From Spirochaetales bacterium (GTDB lineage Bacteria > Spirochaetota > Spirochaetia > Sphaerochaetales > Sphaerochaetaceae): a stretch of 9,091 bases of DNA. The position numbers were made by a program, and so were the translations under genes. The DNA lies in contig JAAYQY010000020.1 of assembly GCA_012519125.1 (NCBI GenBank), forward strand, positions 1 through 9,091, given 5' to 3'. Within the stretch, counting starts at the first letter, position 1; each line of letters begins with the position of its first letter. A model generated the notes under the pieces. That model searched no databases and had not been told where the DNA came from. It saw only the letters and a list, made by a program, of their open reading frames with translations. Of the stretch, positions 1-6,568 are shown one piece after another.

Positions 1-107
1 ACTGACGGCGTACTCTCCCTGAGCGCATTGTACGCCACAGAGGCTACTACAATGAGGACAACGAAGGAGATGACAGTTATGAGTAGGGTGCGTGATTTTT
101 TGTTCAT
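1..107 (-). CDS. N-terminus of membrane-anchored protein, probably thioredoxin-like (TlpA/ResA type); partial at window edge
   Basis: Only the first 35 codons are inside the window. They begin MNKKSRTLLITVISF, a short basic stretch followed by one hydrophobic helix (about residues 8-25), then a polar segment starting AYNALRE. This is the pattern of an uncleaved signal anchor or signal peptide with the main domain outside the cytoplasmic membrane. The start is well supported: an AGGAG ribosome site (118-114) lies 6 bases upstream and overlaps the ccdA stop codon, so the two genes are probably translationally coupled. Membrane-tethered thioredoxin-fold proteins are the usual partners of CcdA, which passes electrons to them from cytoplasmic thioredoxin. 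The function is inferred from that context only, because the CxxC active site would lie beyond the edge. A lipoprotein or another exported protein is possible. Confidence 0.6.
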   Translation of the reverse strand, partial: MNKKSRTLLITVISFVVLIVVASVAYNALRESTPS

Positions 108-113
108 GAACGG

Positions 114-118
114 CTCCT
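114..118 (-). promoter_or_regulatory. Shine-Dalgarno site overlapping the ccdA stop codon
   Basis: Read on the minus strand, AGGAG shares its first bases with the TAG stop of ccdA (119-117) and lies 6 bases before the ATG at 107. This supports that start codon and indicates termination-reinitiation coupling between ccdA and the next gene. Confidence 0.7.
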
Positions 119-788
119 AGAGAAAGAGTGCGGCTGGATTGAATCCCAGGACCAAGGCAACGCCGAAGGCCAGAAGGAACAGACCGCTGAGTATGGTGAT
201 GAGCTTTGAGTGCTTCTTGATTGCTGTGAAAGCGCCCTCTGCCTGGTCAAGCAACAGAGCGGAAAACAGGAAAGGAATGCCCAATCCCATGGCATAGAAG
301 AAAAGGGTAAGCATTCCCTTGTACAGCAACTCTGCATTGGCTGCCATCATCAGAGCAGAGCCGAGCAAAGGTCCTACACAAGGAGTCCAACCAACGGCAA
401 AAACCAAGCCAAATAGCATGGATTTGGGGATGTTCATATTCTGCAGACCTTTCATCTGCAGCCTGTGGTTGTTGTTCAGGGCGGGAATAAGGACAAAGCC
501 TAGATTGTTGATGGCAAAAAGGATGACCAAAACACCCCCAATCCTATTGAGCAAAACGAGATGACTGCTCAAGAACTTGCCTACTGAAGTGCTTGCCGCC
601 CCAAGGGCGACAAAGAGAATGGTGAAGCCGATGACAAATGCTATGCTGTTCTTCAGCAGCACTCCCCTACGCTCCTGACGATCAGCAACCCCGCCTGCAA
701 GGTACGAAAAGTACAGTGGCAGGATGGGAAGAATACAGGGGCTGATAAAACTGATGATCCCTTCTAGGAAAGCAGTAAGATATGCCAT
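117..788 (-). CDS. ccdA: CcdA-type cytochrome c biogenesis / thiol:disulfide interchange membrane protein
   Basis: A 223-residue, six-helix membrane protein of the DsbD-gamma/CcdA family. It carries reducing equivalents from cytoplasmic thioredoxin across the inner membrane to extracytoplasmic thiol proteins. The two family cysteines are both present, in pseudo-symmetric positions: Cys18 in ISPCILPILPLYFSYLAGG near the N-terminus, and Cys137 in GWTPCVGPLLGSAL at the start of the second half. Length matches the short CcdA form without the DsbD periplasmic domains. The chosen start, MAYLTAFLEG, places the first helix where the family has it. The frame stays open to 908 with another ATG at 803, but those extensions are not hydrophobic family sequence and run into the divergent promoter and gene. 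No Shine-Dalgarno sequence precedes 788. A thioredoxin-like gene follows after 9 bases, which fits a CcdA-partner pair. Confidence 0.93.
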   Translation of the reverse strand: MAYLTAFLEGIISFISPCILPILPLYFSYLAGGVADRQERRGVLLKNSIAFVIGFTILFVALGAASTSVGKFLSSHLVLLNRIGGVLVILFAINNLGFVLIPALNNNHRLQMKGLQNMNIPKSMLFGLVFAVGWTPCVGPLLGSALMMAANAELLYKGMLTLFFYAMGLGIPFLFSALLLDQAEGAFTAIKKHSKLITILSGLFLLAFGVALVLGFNPAALFL

Positions 789-793
789 GGCTG

Positions 794-822
794 AGCATAC
801 CATATGCCAAGCAGGTTCACAA
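794..822 (-). promoter_or_regulatory. Candidate promoter for ccdA, TTGTGA-N17-TATGCT, 5 bases before ATG
   Basis: On the minus strand, TTGTGA (822-817) and TATGCT (799-794) are separated by exactly 17 bases, and only 5 bases separate the -10 from the ATG at 788. Transcription would start at or within a base of the start codon. Its -35 overlaps the -35 of the opposite-strand promoter. Assigned by eye. Confidence 0.45.
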
Positions 823-844
823 GAGGTCCAAAAGTTGGTACAGT
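816..844 (+). promoter_or_regulatory. Candidate promoter for the methyltransferase-to-helicase operon, TTCACA-N17-TACAGT, 6 bases before ATG
   Basis: TTCACA (816-821; 5 of 6 consensus) and TACAGT (839-844; 4 of 6) have an exact 17-base spacer, and 6 bases follow before the ATG at 851. This is the same layout as upstream of all four secreted paralogues to the right. It predicts a leaderless transcript and explains the lack of a suitably spaced Shine-Dalgarno sequence. Confidence 0.55.
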
Positions 845-850
845 CACACC

Positions 851-1639
851 ATGGCAAAACGCAAGGAAAAGGTAGAGGGAGCGGTGCTTTTCGATACCTA
901 CTACTCACAGATATACCAAGAGCGGTGGGACTCCCTCAAACAAGCCCTCCTCGTTGAGAAGCAACCGATAGCCTTCACCGAAAATCTGGTCAAACCCTAC
1001 TACCTTGATGAGGCGTCTGTCATAGCTGCTACCGCATTGGGGGTTGAGCGCAACGAAAGGGTTCTGGACATGTGTGCAGCCCCTGGGGGCAAGACACTGG
1101 TACTCGCTTCCTTTCTCAAAGAGGGGGGTACGTTGGTATCCAACGACCGATCGGCAGACCGACGCAGACGCCTGAAGCTGGTCATAGCGCAGCATCTGAA
1201 AGAAGATGTGCAACAGCGCATCACCGTCACCGCCCATGATGCAACCCGGTGGTCGCTTCATGAGACGCAGGCCTATGACCGTATTCTGCTCGATGCACCG
1301 TGTTCGAGCGAACGTCACGTCCTTTGTGACCCAAAGGCACTCTCTCTTTGGAGTGCAGCACGCCCAAAGCATCTTGCAATTACCCAATTTGCAATGCTTG
1401 CAAGCGCTTTGGAGGCCGTAAAGGTGGGAGGCCATATTCTCTATAGCACCTGCTCGATCAATCCCATGGAGAATGAGGCGGTCATAGAAAAGTTGTTCTC
1501 CCGCCGCAAAGGGCGAGTAGCCTGCGTTCCCACCGAGACAACGCTCGGAGAACAGAAGAGCTATGGATCGCTCATCATGCCCGACGTTGACGAGGGGAAA
1601 GGCCCGCTCTATTTTTGCCATCTGAGGAGGCTCTCATGA
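851..1639 (+). CDS. Compact Sun/NSUN-family RNA cytosine-5 methyltransferase (RsmB/RsmF-like)
   Basis: A 262-residue SAM-dependent RNA m5C methyltransferase of the NOL1/NOP2/Sun family. The SAM-binding motif I is VLDMCAAPGGKT (residues 71-82), followed by an acidic strand (SNDRS, 97-101). Motif IV is DAPCS (148-152) and motif VI is STCS (199-202). They supply the two family cysteines, Cys151 and Cys201, one forming the covalent adduct with cytosine and one releasing product. It is only the catalytic core: RsmB has an N-terminal NusB-like RNA-binding domain and RsmF a C-terminal extension, and neither is present. The DAPCSSERHVL variant and small size recall the NSUN3/NSUN4 branch, so the target (rRNA or tRNA) is not assignable. 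Start chosen at ATG 851; the frame extends to an ATG at 782 that would overlap the ccdA start and has no family sequence. First gene of a four-gene unit. Confidence 0.88.
   Translation: MAKRKEKVEGAVLFDTYYSQIYQERWDSLKQALLVEKQPIAFTENLVKPYYLDEASVIAATALGVERNERVLDMCAAPGGKTLVLASFLKEGGTLVSNDRSADRRRRLKLVIAQHLKEDVQQRITVTAHDATRWSLHETQAYDRILLDAPCSSERHVLCDPKALSLWSAARPKHLAITQFAMLASALEAVKVGGHILYSTCSINPMENEAVIEKLFSRRKGRVACVPTETTLGEQKSYGSLIMPDVDEGKGPLYFCHLRRLS
1624..1630 (+). promoter_or_regulatory. Strong Shine-Dalgarno site for the DUF362 gene
   Basis: GAGGAGG lies inside the 3' end of the methyltransferase gene, 5 bases before the ATG at 1636. It decides between that start and an in-frame upstream ATG at 1615, which has no comparable site. 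Confidence 0.8.
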
Positions 1640-2754
1640 GTAAGGTAGCCATTGTAAGGTGTTCAGCCTATGAACAAGCAGAAGTCGATGAAGCGGTAAG
1701 GCAAGCATGCATGCAAGCATCCATGCCCTCCGTCGAAGGGATGCGAATTCTGCTCAAGCCGAATATCCTCAGTGATGCTAAGCCTGAACGCAACATCACC
1801 ACCCATCCCATGGTGGTTCGTTCCATGATCAGATTGCTCAAGGAACATGGGGCAAAGCAGATTTTGGTGGGCGACTCTCCTGGCCTGCAAGTACCTAACT
1901 TTCTTCCCAAGCTCTCTGGTATCCATCAGGTGTGCCTGGAGGAAGGAGCCGAATGGGTGGACTTCACCAAACAACCAAGGTTGCATACCATCCCCTACAC
2001 CTCCAACAAACAGCTCTTGCTGACCTCGGTCCTTTCTGAGGTGGATATGGTCTTCTCGCTTCCCAAGTTCAAGACTCATCAGCTGATGTATGCAACAGGA
2101 GCGGTTAAAAACCTCTTTGGGCTGGTTCCAAACCTCTCCAAGAGCCCTTGTCATGTCTTGTTTCCCACCCGTGAACAGTTTGCCAGCCTGATGGTTGGCA
2201 TTGCAGAAGTGGTGAAACCTTCTTTCAGCCTCATGGACGGGGTCATCGGCATGGAAGGCCCGGGCCCCGCAAATGGGAGACCGAGGCATCTTGGCCTCTT
2301 GCTTGCCAGTACCGATGCCCTTGCCCTCGACTATGCCCAAGCCCAGATCATGGGGTATTCGAGTGAGCAAGTTCCCATCATTGCAGAAGGATTGAAACGG
2401 GGAATCGGATCGGTTCCTTCTTCCTATCCTGTTCTGGATGCCAGGGAGTTGGTCCTGCCTGATTACCAGAGGATCGAAGTGCAGAAACGGACGCGATTTG
2501 TTCACTCCTTGATCATCCCCTTCTTCTTCAGCAAGCTCATTCGCTGGAAGGTGAAGAAGGATCGAAAGGCTCCGGTTTTTCTGGTCGATCCGTGCATTCG
2601 CTGCCGCAAATGCATCGATATCTGTCCTGCACACGCCTTGACGATGCAAGATAAACGCATCATCATCGACGAGAAGGCATGCATCCGTTGCTATTGCTGT
2701 CATGAGGTTTGTCCGGTCTCCGCCATTCTTGTTGATGAGACTATCCCCAGCTGA
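1636..2754 (+). CDS. DUF362 domain protein with C-terminal 2x[4Fe-4S] ferredoxin domain
   Basis: A 372-residue protein. Residues 1 to about 285 match the DUF362 type, with hallmark stretches ILLKPNIL (38-45), THPMVV (56-61), GDSPG (79-83), SLPKFKTH (141-148) and KNLFGLVP (158-165). The C-terminus carries two ferredoxin motifs: C320xxC323xxC326xxxC330P, and C349xxC352xxC355xxxC359P with an extra Cys354. Both sites are complete, so two [4Fe-4S] clusters and a role in electron transfer are likely. A short hydrophobic segment (about 291-298, LIIPFFF) joins the domains. No signal peptide, so probably cytoplasmic. DUF362 has no function I can state with confidence, and the neighbours do not define one. 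Its ATG overlaps the methyltransferase stop (ATGA), which indicates coupling. Confidence 0.88.
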   Translation: MSKVAIVRCSAYEQAEVDEAVRQACMQASMPSVEGMRILLKPNILSDAKPERNITTHPMVVRSMIRLLKEHGAKQILVGDSPGLQVPNFLPKLSGIHQVCLEEGAEWVDFTKQPRLHTIPYTSNKQLLLTSVLSEVDMVFSLPKFKTHQLMYATGAVKNLFGLVPNLSKSPCHVLFPTREQFASLMVGIAEVVKPSFSLMDGVIGMEGPGPANGRPRHLGLLLASTDALALDYAQAQIMGYSSEQVPIIAEGLKRGIGSVPSSYPVLDARELVLPDYQRIEVQKRTRFVHSLIIPFFFSKLIRWKVKKDRKAPVFLVDPCIRCRKCIDICPAHALTMQDKRIIIDEKACIRCYCCHEVCPVSAILVDETIPS

Positions 2755-2763
2755 GGAATTACC

Positions 2764-3246
2764 ATGGAAGTATCGACTCTCTTGTTCAGTATTCTGCTCT
2801 CCCTACTCCCGATCAGTGAGTTGAGGGGTGGCATACCTTACGCTTTCTTCAATGGTGTTTCCCTTGCCGTTGCCGCACCGCTGTGCATCATCACCAACGC
2901 CTTGGTCGCACCCATCGCCTACACCTTCCTGGCTACCTTCCACAAGATCTTCCACAAGCATTGGCTGTGGTACGCCTCGTTCTTCGATCGCTTTGTCGCT
3001 CGAGCCCAAGCCCGTGTCGCCCCAAAGGTGAATAAGTACGGCTACTGGGGAATCCTGCTTTTTGTGGCTATTCCCCTTCCGGTGACCGGTGCCTGGACAG
3101 GAACTCTGGGCTCATGGATTTTGGGCCTTGACAAGCGGAAGACCATGATGGCAGTATTCGGCGGAGTTATCGTCTCCGGCCTGATTGTCACCAGCCTCGT
3201 AGCTTTGGGGGTCGGAATCGATTCGGTCTTCATCAAACGAATCTGA
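2764..3246 (+). CDS. Small multidrug export-like membrane protein (COG2426/Sm_multidrug_ex type)
   Basis: A 160-residue integral membrane protein. Recognisable family signatures are LLPISELRGGIPYA (residues 14-27) after the first hydrophobic stretch, and AIPLPVTGAWTGTLGSWILGL (102-122) ahead of the last helices; the helices lie roughly at 3-16, 32-57, 95-120 and 128-150. A basic, amphipathic loop (about 60-92) lies between the two halves. The family is labelled putative small multidrug export protein, but transport activity is, to my knowledge, not firmly shown, so the name should be read as a family label. It starts 9 bases after the DUF362 gene. The TGA stop of that gene forms the front of its Shine-Dalgarno sequence (TGAGGAA, 2752-2758). 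Confidence 0.82.
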   Translation: MEVSTLLFSILLSLLPISELRGGIPYAFFNGVSLAVAAPLCIITNALVAPIAYTFLATFHKIFHKHWLWYASFFDRFVARAQARVAPKVNKYGYWGILLFVAIPLPVTGAWTGTLGSWILGLDKRKTMMAVFGGVIVSGLIVTSLVALGVGIDSVFIKRI

Positions 3247-3252
3247 GGTATC

Positions 3253-5259
3253 ATGCATTTCAATTTGGAAAAGGAACTCAATCCTGAGCAGTGCAGAGCT
3301 GCATCGCTTCTTCATGGCCCGCTGCTTGTCATTGCAGGGGCTGGCAGCGGGAAAACCCGCATGCTCACCTATCGCATTGCCCATATGTTGGAGTGCGGGA
3401 TCAAGGAGGAGTCCATCCTTGCCCTCACCTTCACCAACAAAGCTGCTGCAGAGATGGGCGAACGCATTCGCAGCCTTACCGGCCTGAAACTGAAGAAACT
3501 CACCACCACTACGTTCCACTCCTTCGGGATGGGCGTACTGAAACAGTATATCCAGTATCTTGGTTTCAAGAACAATTTTACCATCTACGATACGAATGAT
3601 AGGACAGCACTCATCAAGGAAGTGATCCAAAACCTCGATTATGTGGTGGAAAGCTTTGACCTGTATGAGCTCTCAACCTTATTCAGCGATATCAAGACCA
3701 AGCGCAAGGTCTTCGGCCCGAATGCATCTGACAAGATCCGTGGGCTTTACCTTGAGTATGAGAAACATCTGAAAGCGTACAACGCGGTGGATTTTGATGA
3801 CCTGATCATGAAACCTCTGGATTTGTTCGAGAAAAAACCTGAGGTTCTGGAAGCATTGCGAAGCCGTTTCACCCATATCCTTGTGGATGAATTCCAGGAT
3901 ACTTCTCTTTCGCAGTACCGGATGGTGGAACTGCTTGCAAGCAAGAGCCGCAATCTCTGCGTAGTTGGTGATGATGATCAGAGCATCTATAGCTGGCGTG
4001 GTGCAAATTATGAGAATCTGGTGATGTTTGAACGGGATTTCCCAGAACGCCTTGAGATCAAGCTGGAACGAAACTATCGCTCCAGTGGAACCATCCTTGA
4101 GGCGGCAAACAGCCTCATTGTCAACAATCAGATGCGAAAGGAAAAGAAGCTTTGGACAGACAGCGGCAAGGGCTCCTCGATCAGGCTCATCCATCCTGCA
4201 CATGATGAGGAGGAGGCTTCTGTCATCGCTGATGAGATTCTGCTCAAGCATAAGAAGAACGACCTGCCTTTCTCAGATTTCGGCGTGTTGGTACGCACCA
4301 ACAGCCTGCTTGCCACCCTGGAAACCAAGTTTGTCGAACGAGGCATCCCCACCCAGGTAACAGGAGGGCAAAGCTTCTTCGACCGAAAGGAGATTCGCGA
4401 CATCCTCAGCTATCTGAAGGTCATGGCCAACCAGGACGATGATGTGAACCTGCTGAGGGTCATCAATACCCCGCGCAGGGGAATCGGGCGAACCACCTTG
4501 GAGAAGATGCGCAAAGTCGCTGATGATCACAAGTGTTCACTCTACAGTGCTCTTGCTCTGATGGCTGTTGCAACCGATGGCCAGATCAAGGAAGGGATGC
4601 AGAAAGCCCTCAAGCGTTTCTATGACATGATTGAATCCTATCATCATGATCTCTTCCAAGCAGGGTCAAAACGCAGTTTTGTGCTGCGCAACCTCGTGCA
4701 GGAGATCGGTTACAAAGCTTACCTGGAAGGAGAACATCCCGAACATGAGGCGATTGTTGCATTCAAGATGAAGGGCATCGACTTCTTGTGTGACCGTCTC
4801 TCAAAGTGGGAAAGAAACCCGGAAAATACAAGAGCATCCATATTCGATTTCCTGAATAGGGTCAGTCTTGCGGGCAAGGAAGATCCGGATGAGGAGAATG
4901 CCGGAAAAATAGCGCTTATGACCATCCATGCATCCAAAGGACTGGAGTTTGATACCGTCTATCTTGCAGGAGTGGAGGACCAGTATATTCCCCATGCAAG
5001 GGCAATAGAGGAGAATCCAGCCAGCATAGACGAAGAGAGAAGACTCTTCTATGTGGCGATCACCCGTGCAAGAAGGGAGCTGGTGATCAGCAGCTGTGAG
5101 AAGCGAAGGGATGTTGCATCTCTGCCCTCCCGTTTTCTGGAAGAGATACCCAAGTCATTGTTTGATGAGGAAGATCCGACCAAGCAACTGTCCAGTGATG
5201 AGGTGGTGGATAAGCTGAGGCTCCTCCGGGAACGGCTTGCCCTTCGCCAAACCAATTGA
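3253..5259 (+). CDS. rep: Rep/PcrA-type superfamily 1A DNA helicase (3'-5')
   Basis: A 668-residue ATP-dependent DNA helicase with all SF1A motifs in order: Q-motif LNPEQCRAA (9-17), Walker A AGAGSGKT (28-35), Ia LTFTNKAAAEM (58-68), Walker B VDEFQDTS (211-218), III VVGDDDQSIYSWRG (237-250), IV LERNYRSSGTILEAAN (271-286), V MTIHASKGLEF (556-566) and VI EERRLFYVAITRARREL (594-610). Such enzymes unwind DNA 3'-5' at stalled forks, clear bound proteins or act in repair. Length and segments such as FHSFGMGVLKQY, AVDFDDLIM and PSRFLEEIPKSL look closer to E. coli Rep (about 673 residues) than to UvrD, and the long PcrA/UvrD C-terminal tail is absent. PcrA remains an acceptable name. It starts 6 bases after the preceding stop, with TGAGG (3244-3248) serving as stop codon and Shine-Dalgarno sequence together. 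Last gene of its operon; I see no clear hairpin terminator after it. Confidence 0.93.
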   Translation: MHFNLEKELNPEQCRAASLLHGPLLVIAGAGSGKTRMLTYRIAHMLECGIKEESILALTFTNKAAAEMGERIRSLTGLKLKKLTTTTFHSFGMGVLKQYIQYLGFKNNFTIYDTNDRTALIKEVIQNLDYVVESFDLYELSTLFSDIKTKRKVFGPNASDKIRGLYLEYEKHLKAYNAVDFDDLIMKPLDLFEKKPEVLEALRSRFTHILVDEFQDTSLSQYRMVELLASKSRNLCVVGDDDQSIYSWRGANYENLVMFERDFPERLEIKLERNYRSSGTILEAANSLIVNNQMRKEKKLWTDSGKGSSIRLIHPAHDEEEASVIADEILLKHKKNDLPFSDFGVLVRTNSLLATLETKFVERGIPTQVTGGQSFFDRKEIRDILSYLKVMANQDDDVNLLRVINTPRRGIGRTTLEKMRKVADDHKCSLYSALALMAVATDGQIKEGMQKALKRFYDMIESYHHDLFQAGSKRSFVLRNLVQEIGYKAYLEGEHPEHEAIVAFKMKGIDFLCDRLSKWERNPENTRASIFDFLNRVSLAGKEDPDEENAGKIALMTIHASKGLEFDTVYLAGVEDQYIPHARAIEENPASIDEERRLFYVAITRARRELVISSCEKRRDVASLPSRFLEEIPKSLFDEEDPTKQLSSDEVVDKLRLLRERLALRQTN

Positions 5260-5308
5260 GGATGTGAGAAAGCAGAAAAGGGAACTCCATATTATCTTAG
5301 TAATTTAG

Positions 5309-5314
5309 TATAAT
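5309..5314 (+). promoter_or_regulatory. Perfect TATAAT -10-like hexamer without a good -35
   Basis: TATAAT sits in an AT-rich stretch 60 bases before the ATG of the first secreted paralogue. No TTGACA-like hexamer lies 16-18 bases upstream. It could give an additional transcript with a leader of about 50 bases, but the promoter at 5339-5367 matches the rest of the array better. Confidence 0.3.
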
Positions 5315-5338
5315 TTAACACAAACAGGGTCTTTGTGA

Positions 5339-5367
5339 TTGATTATTCGTGGAATACCTCGCATAGT
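5339..5367 (+). promoter_or_regulatory. Candidate leaderless promoter of secreted paralogue 1, TTGATT-N17-CATAGT-N6-ATG
   Basis: TTGATT (5339-5344) and CATAGT (5362-5367), each 4 of 6 consensus, are exactly 17 bases apart, and 6 bases precede the ATG at 5374. Alone the match is modest. It is credible because the same spacings recur before three paralogues and the methyltransferase gene. Confidence 0.5.
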
Positions 5368-5373
5368 AATCCT

Positions 5374-6462
5374 ATGAAACGGCATATGACACTACTCATC
5401 ATCATGCTTCTCTTCTCGTTATTTGCACTTCATGCAGAAATAAGGGTTCAGTACGAGCCCGAGTACTATCTGATTTTCCGAAAAGGCAACGATGTCCCCA
5501 CCTCCTCGTTCTCCCCAACCGGGTTCAACCAAAACAGGATTGTAGCCCACATCGGGACCATCACCATCACGGCAACGGAAAATGAGCCTATTATCCGTCC
5601 AATTCTTGAAGGGTTTGGAACCACCAATGGATTTTGGTTCAATGGTCCTCTTACAGGCTGGGGTGGTGGATACCACGATACGGAGTTCCAACTTTACGGA
5701 GTTACAACTACGAGAAGAACTCCGTTTGGCGTATGGTTTGAAAACAATAGTGGAGGTGATGCAGAGTTCATCCTCGAATCGGGAACCGTCAATGCCAATC
5801 CCTATGTGGTGGAACTGTTTTTCCGTGGCATACAACCTTCAAACCTCTACATCCTTGGAGAAGACTACGTAATGGTAGATGGTTCACTCGGTTCATTTAA
5901 TGTGAAGCTAAAGCCGAGCACTTCCTGGGATTATTTCTATGTTCCGGTCAACGACCAGGAAATACCTCCAGATGGAAGTCCTCCGGCTGTTCCCATCCCG
6001 ATTCCCGTTGGAGGCTCTGAGGTTCCCATCCCTACAGTTCCCTATGGTGTTGACCCTCCTGAATTGATCCACCTGTTCACCATCATCCAAGATGACCCCT
6101 TTTCCATACATGATGCCTATGGACCATCCAAACAAGTGCGCGTAGGGAAAGCCCAGATCACCATGCAAAATGCGGTCCAAGGGGGTATCTATGGAGTAGA
6201 TATCACCTTCTCCAGCAACCAGGGAGGATCAGAGTTCCAATTGCATTTGCAAGGAGAGCCTACCTATCCTTTCATTCCGTATGAGCTGAAATTCCTGGGA
6301 CAGAAAGTGAACAAGGGACAAGCAATTGCGTGGAGTCCTCTGGGGATTCCCTTCACCAGTGAGGATATCTTTGTGACCAATATCAACGAATCGATTGCTG
6401 AAGCTGCCCCAAGCGGCAGTTATTCTGATACCATCCTCGTCGAGATTTCTCCGATCGAATAA
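5374..6462 (+). CDS. Secreted two-domain beta-rich protein, array paralogue 1
   Basis: A 362-residue protein of a family I do not recognise by name. A Sec signal peptide covers residues 1-21, with likely cleavage after ALHA and before EIRVQY. The N-terminal region (22 to about 180) includes VAHIGTITIT (57-66), NANPYVVELFF (140-150) and DGSLGSFNV (169-177). A linker rich in Pro and Gly (about 191-232, with PIPIPVGG) leads to a C-terminal domain with IHDAYG (245-250), FQLHLQG (288-294), PYELKFLG (302-309) and the closing GSYSDTI (348-354). The YSDT ending resembles the last strand of spore-coat-U/fimbrial-type domains; this is inference. The mature part has no cysteine. The frame extends to a GTG at 5335, but ATG 5374 gives a normal signal peptide and fits the array's promoter spacing. 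Probably monocistronic and exported to the periplasm or cell surface. Confidence 0.85.
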   Translation: MKRHMTLLIIMLLFSLFALHAEIRVQYEPEYYLIFRKGNDVPTSSFSPTGFNQNRIVAHIGTITITATENEPIIRPILEGFGTTNGFWFNGPLTGWGGGYHDTEFQLYGVTTTRRTPFGVWFENNSGGDAEFILESGTVNANPYVVELFFRGIQPSNLYILGEDYVMVDGSLGSFNVKLKPSTSWDYFYVPVNDQEIPPDGSPPAVPIPIPVGGSEVPIPTVPYGVDPPELIHLFTIIQDDPFSIHDAYGPSKQVRVGKAQITMQNAVQGGIYGVDITFSSNQGGSEFQLHLQGEPTYPFIPYELKFLGQKVNKGQAIAWSPLGIPFTSEDIFVTNINESIAEAAPSGSYSDTILVEISPIE

Positions 6463-6505
6463 GTAGTGTCATTAGGTATATACGGTGTAAGTTAAAAATG
6501 TAGTC

Positions 6506-6519
6506 TATCAGCACTGATA
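6506..6519 (+). repeat. 14-base perfect palindrome upstream of paralogue 2
   Basis: TATCAGCACTGATA is a perfect inverted repeat ending 14 bases before the -35 of the next promoter. It has no GC-rich stem and no T-run, so it is a poor terminator. An operator is possible but unproven. Confidence 0.35.
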
Positions 6520-6533
6520 ACCAAGCCAAATTC

Positions 6534-6562
6534 TTGACAGGCAGTAGGTGCACGCCTAGACT
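6534..6562 (+). promoter_or_regulatory. Candidate leaderless promoter of secreted paralogue 2, TTGACA-N17-TAGACT-N6-ATG
   Basis: A perfect TTGACA (6534-6539), 17 bases, TAGACT (6557-6562; 4 of 6), 6 bases, then ATG at 6569. This is the strongest -35 in the window. The downstream gene is frameshifted in its signal peptide, so an apparently intact promoter drives a broken or unusual start. Confidence 0.62.
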
Positions 6563-6568
6563 GATGAT

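Noticed and set aside
782..850. N-terminal extension of the methyltransferase from ATG 782
   Set aside because: It would overlap the ccdA start on the other strand and the promoter at 816-844; the added 23 residues do not look like the family, and ATG 851 fits the promoter spacing.
789..908. N-terminal extension of ccdA upstream of 788
   Set aside because: The extra 40 residues are cysteine- and proline-rich, not hydrophobic family sequence, and run through the divergent promoter into the methyltransferase gene.
905..1621. Antisense open frame opposite the methyltransferase gene
   Set aside because: Shadow of a gene with clear catalytic motifs; no ribosome site or protein-family features.
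1663..2703. Long antisense open frame (346 codons) opposite the DUF362 gene
   Set aside because: It mirrors a well-supported coding sequence, has no recognisable domain or start signal, and shows the composition expected from an antisense shadow.
5260..5338. Terminator after the helicase gene
   Set aside because: I found no GC-rich stem followed by a T-run in this gap; Rho-dependent ending or read-through cannot be judged by eye.
5335..5373. GTG 5335 as start of paralogue 1 (13 extra residues)
   Set aside because: An AGGG lies nearby (5327-5330), but the extension gives an abnormally long N-region, overlaps the promoter that fits the array pattern, and has no counterpart in the sister proteins.
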